Shown here: positions 1 to 9,127 of the stretch, in pieces | How positions within the stretch are numbered: the stretch's first letter is position 1 | Layout: every line of letters begins with the position of its first letter | Origin: Alphaproteobacteria bacterium TMED109 | GTDB lineage: Bacteria > Pseudomonadota > Alphaproteobacteria > TMED109 | NCBI GenBank assembly: GCA_002171375.1 | Contig: NHFK01000008.1 | Coordinates: 31,340 to 57,219, forward strand | Length of the DNA stretch: 25,880 bases | Direction of reading: 5' to 3' | Program-made: the position numbers and the translations under genes | Notes under the pieces: generated by a model | Told to the model about the DNA's origin: nothing | Seen by the model: only the letters and a program-made list of their open reading frames with translations | Databases searched by the model: none

Positions 1-2794
1 TCATTGTTCTTTTATTACTTAATAAATAATATGCATATGCTCTCTTATCTGATCTTCCTACTCTTCCTTTCAATTGGTATAATTGTCCTAGACCAAACAT
101 ATCAGCATTATAGATAAAAATAGTATTGGCATTTGGTATATCTAATCCATTTTCTATTATAGAGGTTGCAATTAAAATATTACATTTACCTTCATAGAAA
201 TCTATCATTGTATTTTCTATTTCATTTGATGACATTCTACCATGAACAGAAGAAATAAAAGCATTATCAATTAAAGTAGAGATTTTATCGTGAACATCTT
301 TTATATCTTTAATACGAGGGACAATAAAATATACTTGCCCACCTCTATGTAACTCTCTTTGAATTCCTTCTTTAATATTAAAATCATTAAAAGGAGTTAC
401 GAATGATCTTATAGGCAATCTTTCTTGAGGTGCGGAGGCAATTATAGACAAATCTTTAATACCTGACAAAGCCATATGTAATGTGCGAGGTATAGGAGTA
501 GCAGTTAAAGTTAAAATATGAGAATTTATAGTTAAATTTTTTAATTTTTCCTTTTGACTTACTCCAAATCTTTGTTCTTCATCTACTATTACTAAACATA
601 AATTTTTAAATAAAATTTTATCTGATAATAAAGTATGAGTTCCAATAACTATATCTACTAAACCATTTTTTAAATTTGTAGTAATAACTTTCTTCTCTTT
701 ATCTTTAGTTAATCTGGACATATGCGCTATAGAAATATTATCGTCACTAAATCTTTTAGAGAAAGTTTCAAAATGTTGACGAGCTAAAATAGTAGTTGGT
801 GCAATTACTAAAACTTGAGATTTGGATTTGGCTGCAATATATGCAGCCCTCATTGCAACTTCAGTTTTACCAAATCCAACATCACCGCAAACTAACCTAT
901 CCATTGGTTGTTCGGAATTTATATCTTTTAAAACATCTTTTATAGCATCTAATTGATCATCCGTTTCATAATATTCAAATTTTGATACAAAATCATCATA
1001 ATCATTAGTATTACAAGTTAATTTAATTGCTTTACCTAGCTTTCTTTCAGAAGCTACTCTAACTAAATTTTCTGCAATATCTCTAATTTTTTCTTTTACT
1101 TTTCGTTTTTTATTACTCCACGTCTTACTTCCTAATTTATCAAGAAGCGCTTCAGAATTCTTACTAGAAAATTTGCTTAAAAGATTAATATTTTGGACTG
1201 GAACTAATAATTTATCTTTTGATAAATATTCTAATTCTAAACAATCATGTTTAACATTATTAATATCTACAACTTTAAGTCCATTATACCTACCTACTCC
1301 GTATTCTAAGTGAACTAAATAATCACCAACCGTAAATGATTCTGCCTCTTCAAGTGCAATTTCTAATTTTTTAGATTTATTAATTCGTGAATATTTTTTT
1401 CCAAAAACATCAGTCTCTGATATTATTATATTAGCATCTATTTCAAAACCTTTTTCTAAATTACCAATTAAAAGAGAAATTTTCTTGTTTGAACTAAACT
1501 CTTTAATGTGCCATGAATTATCTAAATCTAAATTATAGATACCATATTTATTTAACTGCTCAGAAAATAATTTTCTACTACCATTAGATTTACATGCAAT
1601 AATAATTTTATAATCTTGTTCTATTTTATTATTTATAAAAGAAATTAAATCTTCAAATAAATCTGTTGATTTAACTTTCTTATTTAACCAAAAATTAGGA
1701 ACATTTTTACCTTCTAAATTACTATCAATTTTGGGGTTTCTAAACGGGGAAATTTTTATAGATAATTTATTAGAAATAAAGTTATTTAATTGAGTTTCAT
1801 TAAGATATAATTCACTACTACAAACAGGCTTATAACAATCCGTAACATTTTTATTTTTTATAGCCTCTTTAAAAGCTATATCTCGTGTATTAAAGTAATC
1901 TTTTATATCATCAAAGCGCATTTCACAATAATCATCAAATGAATTATCAAAGATATATGAAAAATTATCATCTAAAATATCAAAGATTGATTCAAGTTTT
2001 GGATAAAATAAACTAGCCCAATGTTCTAAGCCAGGATAATGAATTCCTTCGGATATAGACTGAAAAAATTCATCTTGTGATGCATTACTTCCAAAAGTTT
2101 TTCTATAATTGTACTTAAATAAATCAATATTATCAGTATTTAAAAGTATTTCAGAAATTGGTAATACTGTTACATTATTAATTGAAACTTTTGTAAGTTG
2201 AGTTAAAGGATCAAAAAACTTTAATTCTTCTATTTCATCTCCAAAGAAATCAATTCTTATAGGATCCGTATAATTAGGTGAATAAATATCTACAATACCT
2301 CCCCTAACAGTAATTTCTCCAATATCCATTACATTGCCAGTCCTTCTATAGCCTGTATCAATTGCATTTTTTACAAAGGAGGATAAATTTATTTCTGCAC
2401 CTATAGTTAGCTTCCTAATATTATTAGGAAAATATTTTAAGGGTATATTTTTTTGTATCAAAGCATTTACTGTTATTATTACCAAACGAACTGGATTATT
2501 TTTATCTATTATTTTTAAAAAACTATTTATTCTTTCCCCTGAAACTCGAGTACTAGGCGATAAACTATCGTAAGGCAAACAATCCCATGCTGGAATATTT
2601 ACATAATTAATATCTGGATAAAGCTGCTCAAATAACTTAGAAATTTTATATAATTTATCTTCATTTTTTACTACATATACAATAGATATTTCACTATCTC
2701 TTAATATTGTTTCTCCAATAGAGAACACATCAAGCCCTTCTATTATGCCTCCAATATTTTTAGTATTATTATCTTGAATAAATGATTTAAGAAT
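1..2794 (-). CDS. mfd: Transcription-repair coupling factor Mfd (3' truncated by window edge)
   Basis: Superfamily 2 DNA translocase that removes RNA polymerase stalled at lesions and recruits UvrA. The minus frame is open without interruption from 2794 to the window edge, about 931 residues of a protein usually near 1150, so the end of the translocase and the C-terminal domain lie outside. Visible motifs are the Walker A GDVGFGKTEVA (about residues 637-647), the DEEQRFGV box (about 738) and motif VI GLGQLYQLKGRVGRS near the edge. The start is odd. An in-frame TGA at 2800-2798 blocks upstream extension and there is no ATG, GTG or TTG before GTG at 2728, which would cut into conserved N-terminal sequence (IGGIIEGLDVF). 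An ATT at 2794, overlapping the end of sdhE, is the most sensible start; GTG 2728 is the fallback. Probably translationally coupled to sdhE. Confidence 0.95.
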   Translation of the reverse strand, partial: MLKSFIQDNNTKNIGGIIEGLDVFSIGETILRDSEISIVYVVKNEDKLYKISKLFEQLYPDINYVNIPAWDCLPYDSLSPSTRVSGERINSFLKIIDKNNPVRLVIITVNALIQKNIPLKYFPNNIRKLTIGAEINLSSFVKNAIDTGYRRTGNVMDIGEITVRGGIVDIYSPNYTDPIRIDFFGDEIEELKFFDPLTQLTKVSINNVTVLPISEILLNTDNIDLFKYNYRKTFGSNASQDEFFQSISEGIHYPGLEHWASLFYPKLESIFDILDDNFSYIFDNSFDDYCEMRFDDIKDYFNTRDIAFKEAIKNKNVTDCYKPVCSSELYLNETQLNNFISNKLSIKISPFRNPKIDSNLEGKNVPNFWLNKKVKSTDLFEDLISFINNKIEQDYKIIIACKSNGSRKLFSEQLNKYGIYNLDLDNSWHIKEFSSNKKISLLIGNLEKGFEIDANIIISETDVFGKKYSRINKSKKLEIALEEAESFTVGDYLVHLEYGVGRYNGLKVVDINNVKHDCLELEYLSKDKLLVPVQNINLLSKFSSKNSEALLDKLGSKTWSNKKRKVKEKIRDIAENLVRVASERKLGKAIKLTCNTNDYDDFVSKFEYYETDDQLDAIKDVLKDINSEQPMDRLVCGDVGFGKTEVAMRAAYIAAKSKSQVLVIAPTTILARQHFETFSKRFSDDNISIAHMSRLTKDKEKKVITTNLKNGLVDIVIGTHTLLSDKILFKNLCLVIVDEEQRFGVSQKEKLKNLTINSHILTLTATPIPRTLHMALSGIKDLSIIASAPQERLPIRSFVTPFNDFNIKEGIQRELHRGGQVYFIVPRIKDIKDVHDKISTLIDNAFISSVHGRMSSNEIENTMIDFYEGKCNILIATSIIENGLDIPNANTIFIYNADMFGLGQLYQLKGRVGRSDKRAYAYYLLSNKRTM

Positions 2795-3056
2795 TGTTCA
2801 ATCCGTTTTTATTTGAATAAATTTCTAATTTATCTTTTAAACTATCTGAGAGGTTATTAGGCCAATTAATTTTACTAGTAAAACAATTATATAAATCATT
2901 ATCGGATAATGGTATAATAAAATTTTCAATTTCATTAATCTCTTTTAATGAAAAATCTTTCTGAAACATATCGAAGAAACCACCCATTAATATATCCATT
3001 TCTCTCATTCCCCTATGCCATGATCTAAACTTTAATTTTTTAAGTTTTTTATTCAC
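2787..3056 (-). CDS. sdhE: SdhE / DUF339 succinate dehydrogenase flavinylation factor
   Basis: Small cytoplasmic protein that promotes covalent FAD attachment to the succinate dehydrogenase flavoprotein subunit. The 89-residue length fits the family. The N-terminal part carries the hallmark RGxxE motif (RGMRE, residues 15-19) within FRSWHRGMREMDILMGGF, followed by the usual acidic helical region. Its start codon is GTG at 3056, with AAGGA about 10 nt upstream; the next in-frame ATGs fall inside the conserved motif. It lies divergently from recG with a short shared upstream region and overlaps the proposed start of mfd by 8 nt. The order recG / sdhE / mfd is familiar from alphaproteobacteria. 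Confidence 0.93.
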   Translation of the reverse strand: MNKKLKKLKFRSWHRGMREMDILMGGFFDMFQKDFSLKEINEIENFIIPLSDNDLYNCFTSKINWPNNLSDSLKDKLEIYSNKNGLNNS

Positions 3057-3147
3057 TTTTATAATATCCTTAAAAATTATATATTGCTGTTATCATTATA
3101 TAATAAAAAATACAGTGATTATAATATATGTAGGAGCAAAATACATA

Positions 3148-5229
3148 ATGTCTCTAAAATTACTAGATGAATTATATAATAAAATTGATAAATTAAATGG
3201 GTTTGGGCCAAAAAATATACTTTTATTTGATAAACTATGCGGCAGTAGATTACTAGATATTATATTTCATCTCCCAAATTCAATAATTAAAAGAATAAAA
3301 ATTAATTCATTAAAAGATGAATATATATACAAAAGAATAATTATAAATGGAAAAGTTAAAAGTAGTTGGTCTAGTTATAAGAAACCCAAAATATCCATAG
3401 TAACATTAGAAGTTAATGACCAAATATTAGAGATTATTTACTTTAATGTTAATCGAAATTGGTTTTTAAATAATTTTATAAAAGATAATGAAATTACAAT
3501 TAGTGGAGAACTAATAAGAAAAGGAAATAAATGGCAAGTAATACACCCAGATTATATACAAATTAAAAAATTAGAAGAAATTATTCCTATTTATGAAACT
3601 ACATATCCACTAACTTCAGGCTTATCACATAAAAAAATTAAAGCTGCAGTAAAATATTCTATTTCAGAAATTCCAGGATTTAGCGAATGGATCAATTCAG
3701 AATTATTAAAAGATAAAAATTGGCAAAGTTTTAATAAATCGTTATTAAAATTACATTTTCCAAAAACATTAGAAGAAGTTGAAAATGCCCATCTATATAA
3801 AGAGAGACTAGCATATGATGAAGCTCTTTCGAGACAATTAGCTTTAAATTTAATTAGAAAACATAAACATAAAACTGAACAAAAAACTCTAATAAATATT
3901 AATACATTAAAAGACAAATTAATTAATAATCTACCTTTTAAGCTAACTGATGATCAGCAGGATGTTTTAAAAACAATATATGAAGATATCAACTTAAATA
4001 AAAGAATGTATAGACTATTGCAAGGAGATGTAGGAAGTGGAAAAACTATAGTTGCATTCCTATCAATTCTTCACGTAGTGGAGCATGGATTCCAAGGTGC
4101 ATTAATGGCTCCTACAGAAATTCTTGCATACCAACATTATTTATTCTTTAAGAAATATGAGAATATAATAGGTATTCGTATAGCTTTATTAACTAGTAAA
4201 ATGCAAAAAAATATAAAAATAAATATTATTGATGATATTAATAATGGAAAAATTAATATTATAATTGGAACACATGCTCTAATTCAGTCAAATATTAAAT
4301 TTAAAAACTTAAGATTAGCCATTATTGATGAACAACATAGGTTTGGAGTTTATCAAAGATTAGAGTTATCTAAAAAATCTCCTAATACAGATTTTATGGT
4401 TATGACTGCGACACCTATTCCTCGAACTTTAGTTCTTACAGATTATGGCGATATGGATATATCCATAATACACTCTAAACCAATAAATAGAGCAAAAATA
4501 GAAACAATTAGTGTTAGTATTCCCAGAATGAACGAAGTCATTAAAGCTATTTCTCGGGCAATAAAAAATAATGAACAAATATTTTGGGTTTGTCCCTTAG
4601 TAAAAGATTCTGAAAAACTAGATTTAGCAGCAGCAGAAACAAGACAAAAATATTTACATAATATTTTTCCAAATAATGTAGCTATTGTTCATGGTCAAAT
4701 GGATAGTCGGGATAAAGAGAATTCATTACTTCAATTTAGTAAAAACGAAAAAAAAATATTAGTCTCAACTACTGTAATTGAAGTAGGTATAGATATACCA
4801 AATGCAACAATCATGATTATAGAGCACGCAGAAAGATTTGGCTTAGCTCAATTACACCAACTTAGAGGAAGAATTGGTAGAGGTACAAAAAATTCGGTCT
4901 GTATATTACTTTATGATCAAAAAATAGGAGAAATAGCCAGAGAACGCTTAACAGTTATGAGAGAAACAAACAATGGTTTCTTAATATCAGAAAAAGATTT
5001 AAAGCTTAGAGGCGCAGGTGAAATATTAGGAACAAGACAATCAGGAGGTCAAATGTTTAAAATATTAGATATTAATATACATGAAAATTTAATTAAAATA
5101 GCAAATAAAAATTCAAAAATGATTATAAATGAAAATCCTAATCTTATCGGAATAGAAGGTGAAAAACTTAAACAACTTTTATATTTGTTCGGTCAAGATA
5201 AGGCAGTAAAACTTATTAAATCTGGATAA
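3148..5229 (+). CDS. recG: ATP-dependent DNA helicase RecG
   Basis: Branched-DNA helicase that remodels stalled replication forks and Holliday junctions. The N-terminal wedge/OB part (about residues 50-170) is followed by the helicase core: Walker A GDVGSGKT (from about residue 293), the DEQHRFGVYQR box (about 394), MTATPIPRTL, and motif VI AERFGLAQLHQLRGRIGRG (ending near 577). The C-terminal GEILGTRQSGG motif is also typical. A longer frame opens at GTG 3115, but ATG 3148 is preceded by AGGAG at 3132-3136 and gives about 693 residues, the normal RecG size. It converges on the DUF502 gene with an 8 bp gap, so no room exists for a separate terminator. Confidence 0.97.
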   Translation: MSLKLLDELYNKIDKLNGFGPKNILLFDKLCGSRLLDIIFHLPNSIIKRIKINSLKDEYIYKRIIINGKVKSSWSSYKKPKISIVTLEVNDQILEIIYFNVNRNWFLNNFIKDNEITISGELIRKGNKWQVIHPDYIQIKKLEEIIPIYETTYPLTSGLSHKKIKAAVKYSISEIPGFSEWINSELLKDKNWQSFNKSLLKLHFPKTLEEVENAHLYKERLAYDEALSRQLALNLIRKHKHKTEQKTLININTLKDKLINNLPFKLTDDQQDVLKTIYEDINLNKRMYRLLQGDVGSGKTIVAFLSILHVVEHGFQGALMAPTEILAYQHYLFFKKYENIIGIRIALLTSKMQKNIKINIIDDINNGKINIIIGTHALIQSNIKFKNLRLAIIDEQHRFGVYQRLELSKKSPNTDFMVMTATPIPRTLVLTDYGDMDISIIHSKPINRAKIETISVSIPRMNEVIKAISRAIKNNEQIFWVCPLVKDSEKLDLAAAETRQKYLHNIFPNNVAIVHGQMDSRDKENSLLQFSKNEKKILVSTTVIEVGIDIPNATIMIIEHAERFGLAQLHQLRGRIGRGTKNSVCILLYDQKIGEIARERLTVMRETNNGFLISEKDLKLRGAGEILGTRQSGGQMFKILDINIHENLIKIANKNSKMIINENPNLIGIEGEKLKQLLYLFGQDKAVKLIKSG

Positions 5230-5237
5230 TTTATATA

Positions 5238-5888
5238 CTAATTTTTATTCTTCATATATTTTTTTTTAAACTTTGGTGTTACTATTCCACCTGAAATAAC
5301 CATTTTAATACCTTCTTCTACATTCATATTTAGAACTCTTAAATCTTTTCTCGGAACAAAGAGTAAAAAACCAGATGTTGGATTTGGAGTAGTTGGTAAA
5401 AACACATTAACCAGTTCATCTTTTGATGATTCTTGAACTTCTCCTTTAGTATCTCCTGTAATAAAACCAATTGCCCATATTCCTTTTCGAGGGTATTCAA
5501 TTAATACAACTTCTCGAAAAGATTTAGATGATGTTTTAAGTACACTTTCAAAAATTTGTTTTAAAGCACCATATACAGATCTAATAATAGGCAATCTTGC
5601 TATAATTCTTTCACCAAGTTTAATAATGTATCTACCAATAATTCCTGCTGTTAAAAAACCTATGAAAGTTAACATAATAAAAACAATTAAAAGGCCTATT
5701 CCAGGTATCTCGAAGGGTAAAATATTATCATAATGATATTTTACTGGTATAATATTTCTTACTTTACTATCAATGAAACCAATAAATAGAAAAGATACAT
5801 AAAAAGTTAATCCTATTGGTGCTGTAACAATTATACCGGTAAGAAAGTATCCTCTAATTTTTGTAAATATACTTTTTGTATCTTTCAT
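5238..5888 (-). CDS. DUF502 family inner-membrane protein
   Basis: 216-residue membrane protein of the DUF502 family, whose role is not known. Two hydrophobic segments are visible, about residues 13-38 (GYFLTGIIVTAPIGLTFYV) and about 62-88 (GIGLLIVFIMLTFIGF). They are followed by a conserved soluble part with IPIIRSVYGALKQ-type and FLPTTPNPTSGFLLFVP motifs that are characteristic of the family. The start is ATG at 5888. It lies 19 bp downstream of the dehalogenase-like gene on the same strand, so the two are probably co-transcribed, but nothing in the sequence links their functions. Confidence 0.9.
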   Translation of the reverse strand: MKDTKSIFTKIRGYFLTGIIVTAPIGLTFYVSFLFIGFIDSKVRNIIPVKYHYDNILPFEIPGIGLLIVFIMLTFIGFLTAGIIGRYIIKLGERIIARLPIIRSVYGALKQIFESVLKTSSKSFREVVLIEYPRKGIWAIGFITGDTKGEVQESSKDELVNVFLPTTPNPTSGFLLFVPRKDLRVLNMNVEEGIKMVISGGIVTPKFKKKYMKNKN

Positions 5889-5907
5889 ATTAATCCAATT
5901 ATATTTC

Positions 5908-6777
5908 TCATTTATTTAAAAAATTATTAATTAATTCATAAGTTTCCATAGGTTTTTCTTCAGGAAGAAAATGTCCACAATTTACACTTTCTCCTTCTAC
6001 ATTATTTGCCCACTCTTTCCAAACTTTTATAGGATCATATAGTTCTTCAACTGTAGCTTTTGCTCCCCAAAGAACTTGAAGAGGACAAGTTATTTTTTTA
6101 GTAAAATCTTCCTTGTGATGGACTAAATCAATACTTGCTCCTGCTCTATAATCTTCACAAGATGCATGAATAGTTTCAGGTGTAAAACATCTTAAATATT
6201 CTTTTATTATTCCTTCAGTTAAATAATCATTATTTGCCCCCCACATCTTAAGTTTAGACCTAATATAATATTCTGGATCCTTTCCAATCATAGTCTCAGG
6301 ATGTGGAAATGATTGTATCAAGAAAAACCAGTGATAATAGCGTTTCGCTAATAAAGCATTAGTATTATCAAATACATGGGAAGTTGGCACTATATCCAAT
6401 AAAGAAAGTTTATTAATACTATTTGGATAGTCTATAGCCATTCTATGTCCAACTCTACCTCCTCTATCATGTCCAACTAAATAATATTTATCAAAGCCGA
6501 GTACTTTCATTAATTCATTTTGATCAAAAGCCATAGATTTTTTTGAATAAGTAAGGTGTTTATCATCTGATTTTGGTTTATCACTATCCCCATAACCTCT
6601 CAAATCAGAACATACTACTGTATAATTTTTAGCAAATAAATGTGCAACTTTTCTCCATAAAATATGAGTTTGAGGATAACCATGAAGAAGAAGCAAAGGT
6701 TCACCTTTACCCCCTATTTTATAATTTATGTTTAAACCATTAACGGTAATTTTATTTTCTGAAAAATTTTCAAACAT
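5908..6777 (-). CDS. Alpha/beta hydrolase with haloacetate (fluoroacetate) dehalogenase signature
   Basis: Likely cytoplasmic haloacid-type dehalogenase hydrolysing a carbon-halogen bond through an aspartyl ester intermediate. With ATG 6777 as residue 1, the nucleophile motif is GHDRGGRVGHRM (Asp104, with Arg105 and Arg108 placed as in fluoroacetate dehalogenases). The supporting acid is Asp128 (LLDIVPT) and the catalytic His is 269 (NCGHFLP). The halide-pocket pair His149-Trp150 occurs in YYHWFFLIQ. Spacings Asp-Asp (24) and Asp-His/Trp (45/46) match what I recall for the Rhodopseudomonas fluoroacetate dehalogenase. A frame also opens at GTG 6783, but that GTG is part of the ribosome-binding GAGGTG, so ATG 6777 is chosen. 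Epoxide hydrolase or another substrate remains possible, because family members vary in specificity. Confidence 0.82.
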   Translation of the reverse strand: MFENFSENKITVNGLNINYKIGGKGEPLLLLHGYPQTHILWRKVAHLFAKNYTVVCSDLRGYGDSDKPKSDDKHLTYSKKSMAFDQNELMKVLGFDKYYLVGHDRGGRVGHRMAIDYPNSINKLSLLDIVPTSHVFDNTNALLAKRYYHWFFLIQSFPHPETMIGKDPEYYIRSKLKMWGANNDYLTEGIIKEYLRCFTPETIHASCEDYRAGASIDLVHHKEDFTKKITCPLQVLWGAKATVEELYDPIKVWKEWANNVEGESVNCGHFLPEEKPMETYELINNFLNK

Positions 6778-6862
6778 GAGCACCTCAAATAATATTAAAA
6801 GTAATTAATTATATCTTAATTATATGTTATATATAATATTTAATTAACAGAAAATTATTCTT

Positions 6863-7336
6863 ATGATTAAATATTTTTTATTATGCATATATATATGTTT
6901 TTTAAGTACTCTTTGCTATAAATATACTTTTTCTTATGATGAAGGTGATTTAGAAAAACTGCTTAAAGACAATAAATGTATTAATTGTGATTTATCTGAA
7001 GCAGACTTAAGAAAAAAAAATTTAGTTGGGGCAAACCTAGAAGGTTCAAATTTAGATAAAGCTAATTTATGGAGAGCAAATTTAGAAGGAGCAAACCTTA
7101 AAAACTGCTCTTTAGAAGGTGCTAATATTAGAAGAGTTAATCTACAAAATACTAATTTGGATAATAGTTCATTTAGGTGGGCAATAATTAGGCATTCTAT
7201 GATGGATGGTGCTTCAGCAATAAATGCTGATTTTAGAAAAGCTGGAATAAGAAAAACAAGCTTTAAAAATGTTATTTTATGTAATAGTAATATGAAATAT
7301 GGAATTGATAACTCAGGATGTAAGAAAAATGATTAA
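6863..7336 (+). CDS. Exported pentapeptide-repeat protein
   Basis: 157-residue protein with an N-terminal hydrophobic segment (residues 4-20, likely a signal peptide or anchor). The motif LLKDNKCINCDLSEADL leads into about 80 residues of A(N/D)LXX repeats (GANLEG, ANLWR, ANLEG, ANLKN and so on) that fold as a right-handed quadrilateral beta-helix. The repeats decay after about residue 100 (SFRWAIIRH, INADFRKAG). The Cys pair before the repeats is common in exported members. No enzymatic function is predicted. It overlaps the start of the Sel1-repeat gene by 8 bp, so the two are co-translated. Confidence 0.83.
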   Translation: MIKYFLLCIYICFLSTLCYKYTFSYDEGDLEKLLKDNKCINCDLSEADLRKKNLVGANLEGSNLDKANLWRANLEGANLKNCSLEGANIRRVNLQNTNLDNSSFRWAIIRHSMMDGASAINADFRKAGIRKTSFKNVILCNSNMKYGIDNSGCKKND

Positions 7337-7844
7337 ATTCTTAAAAATTATTACTACTATTCTAATAATTTCACCAAAAATATTAATGTCTGCTGATATG
7401 TCTGGTTACTTGCTTAATAAAGCTATCGAAGAATTTAATAATAAAAACTACGAGTCTGCTTATAAATCTCTTACAAACATAGCTCCGACAGGAAACCCCG
7501 TAGCAAATTATCTTTTAGGACAAATGTATCTAAAAGGATTAGGTATAGAACCTAATTATAAAATTGCGTATGATAAAATCTTATACTCTTCACAAAAATT
7601 ATTTAAACATGATAAATCTTTAGCAATAGAATCTCAAATAACACTTTCAAATATGTATGCTAATGGAATTGGAACTGATATTGACGAGTCAAAAGCCTAT
7701 ATGTGGTCATTCATAGCTTATAAAACTAGTGAAAATATACATTTAACATATTTAGAAAGCCTTCAATCATCTATTTCAGCAGAAGATATTAAAAATATAG
7801 AAGAAAAAGGCTTAAGACTTTTAAAGAATATTATAAAAGATTAA
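7329..7844 (+). CDS. Exported Sel1-like (TPR) repeat protein
   Basis: About 171 residues from ATG 7329. The frame extends upstream to ATG 7299, but the 7329 start puts a clean signal peptide at the N-terminus (MIKFLKIITTILIISPKILMS) and is preferred. Two Sel1-type helical repeats are visible, ANYLLGQMYLKGLGIEPNYKIAY and LSNMYANGIGTDIDESKAY, the usual GxG...A-Y pattern, preceded by a more degenerate helical pair. Such proteins generally act as scaffolds for protein contacts; the partner is unknown. It shares a transcript with the preceding pentapeptide protein and converges on the NIPSNAP gene with a 1 bp gap. Confidence 0.8.
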   Translation: MIKFLKIITTILIISPKILMSADMSGYLLNKAIEEFNNKNYESAYKSLTNIAPTGNPVANYLLGQMYLKGLGIEPNYKIAYDKILYSSQKLFKHDKSLAIESQITLSNMYANGIGTDIDESKAYMWSFIAYKTSENIHLTYLESLQSSISAEDIKNIEEKGLRLLKNIIKD

Positions 7845-7845
7845 C

Positions 7846-8172
7846 TTATTTCATTATTGATAAATCAGTTGATTGAAGGTTTTTTACAACTATAGCATCT
7901 CTATCAATTAATGTTGCAACTATTGGAGATATTTCCTTTACCCATCTATCGCTTTTATAAACTTCTTCATATAGATTGTCTTTATGCTCTAAATTTTTAA
8001 AGCGTCTGATCCAAATATATGTCTCATCATCATCTTGTACAGAAAAACTGCCGTGTATGACCATTCCCTTTGAAACTTGAAATGGTATTATTGTTTTTTC
8101 CATATACCTTAACCATTCTTTCATCTTACCTGGAAAGACCTTATATGTTCTTAATTCAAAAAATGCTGACAT
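7846..8172 (-). CDS. NIPSNAP family protein
   Basis: 108-residue protein of the NIPSNAP (ferredoxin-like, dimeric alpha/beta barrel) family. The N-terminal pattern FELRTYKVFPGKMKEWLRYMEKTIIPF is diagnostic, as is YIWIRRFKNLEHKDNLYEEVYKSDRW in the middle. The biochemical role is not established; bacterial members often sit beside small-molecule catabolic genes. A good Shine-Dalgarno (AGGAG) precedes ATG 8172. It starts 9 bp after the stop of the methyltransferase gene, so the two form one transcription unit. Confidence 0.88.
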   Translation of the reverse strand: MSAFFELRTYKVFPGKMKEWLRYMEKTIIPFQVSKGMVIHGSFSVQDDDETYIWIRRFKNLEHKDNLYEEVYKSDRWVKEISPIVATLIDRDAIVVKNLQSTDLSIMK

Positions 8173-8181
8173 TATATTCTC

Positions 8182-8868
8182 CTATATTTTATTTTTTAAA
8201 ATATTTAATCTCATCGGCTGAATAAATTCATATATAGAATTAGAATAATTTGCTAAACTATTAAATTTGTTTAATAAAAATTCTTTATTATTCTCAATAA
8301 AACTAATCCTATTTACATCTACTTTTGATAAAAAATTAATGCAATCATCACCACTATTAAAAGCTTTAACTTCATTATATTTCAACTCTTTAATAATTTT
8401 TAAATTATACTTATTACAATTATTAATAACTTTATAAGCTTCATTTCGTACTTTTGTTTCATCATCTATATTTTTAACAAAATTATGAAAATTTCCTTCA
8501 GCAATTGGTTCAATAATTAATATACTTCCATTATTACTAATTTTAGTTTTACAATACTCTATAGATTTTTCCATTAAATTAATTGGTATATGATGTAAAC
8601 TATTAAAAAAAAATATTAAATCATACACATTTATTAGATCATTAATATCTTCTGCACCTGCTTTGATAAAATTTATTTTATTATTATAATTTCTACTTTT
8701 AGCTTCAGTAATTTGTATTTCAGATGGATCTATAGCATCAACTTGGCTGCCATTAGCGCTTGCCCAATGACTAAACCAACCATTTCCACATCCTACATCT
8801 AATACAATTTTCTCTTTAAAGTTTAGTTCATTTAATAATATTTTTTTTGATTCAGTCCAGCCTGACAT
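8182..8868 (-). CDS. Class I SAM-dependent methyltransferase
   Basis: 228-residue cytoplasmic methyltransferase. The Rossmann motif I is VLDVGCGNGWFSHWA (residues 22-36), followed by the acidic loop VDAIDPSEIQI, a motif near ...KAGAEDIND, and FFFNSLHHIP in the position of the motif IV/post-I strand. This resembles UbiG/BioC-type small-molecule methyltransferases, but the C-terminal half (FNSGDDCINFLSKVDVNRISF onward) gives no recognisable substrate signature. ATG 8868 is preceded by AGGTG at 5 nt. It leads into the NIPSNAP gene. Confidence 0.85.
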   Translation of the reverse strand: MSGWTESKKILLNELNFKEKIVLDVGCGNGWFSHWASANGSQVDAIDPSEIQITEAKSRNYNNKINFIKAGAEDINDLINVYDLIFFFNSLHHIPINLMEKSIEYCKTKISNNGSILIIEPIAEGNFHNFVKNIDDETKVRNEAYKVINNCNKYNLKIIKELKYNEVKAFNSGDDCINFLSKVDVNRISFIENNKEFLLNKFNSLANYSNSIYEFIQPMRLNILKNKI

Positions 8869-8941
8869 TTTACACCTAAATCTATTTGTTCTCTTTTTGT
8901 TCTTATGTTAAAATATTATTCCAAAAAGAAAGATAAAATCT

Positions 8942-9127
8942 ATGAAACATAAAAACCAAAACAATTTACCATTTATACATAAAGATACAAAAGAAATAAC
9001 TAAAAATGGTAAAATATTATTAATAATAGAAAAAAATAAATATTTATTGGAATACAAAAATAAAAAATATATTTGCATAATAAATAACAAAAAAGAAATT
9101 TGCGCTTGTTATAATTTATGGAGCTAA
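8942..9127 (+). CDS. Possible small lysine-rich hypothetical protein (61 aa)
   Basis: Not recognised. The frame encodes a basic, lysine- and asparagine-rich 61-residue peptide ending in a hydrophobic, cysteine-containing tail (ICIINNKKEICACYNLWS). A promoter-like TTGTTC (8886-8891) and TAAAAT (8909-8914) with 17 bp spacing lies upstream and would place a transcript start about 20 nt before the ATG. No convincing Shine-Dalgarno is visible. In DNA this AT-rich a frame of this length can arise by chance, and the opposite strand is also open here, so the stretch 8869-9140 may simply be intergenic. Confidence 0.3.
   Translation: MKHKNQNNLPFIHKDTKEITKNGKILLIIEKNKYLLEYKNKKYICIINNKKEICACYNLWS

Noticed and set aside
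3591..3917. Open frame of about 108 codons antisense to recG
   Set aside because: It lies wholly inside the strongly supported recG frame, has no recognisable domain, and open antisense frames are expected in this composition.
8908..9090. Hydrophobic minus-strand frame of 60 codons opposite the small plus-strand ORF
   Set aside because: Phe/Ile/Leu-rich composition is simply the complement of lysine- and asparagine-rich codons; no ribosome-binding site seen.
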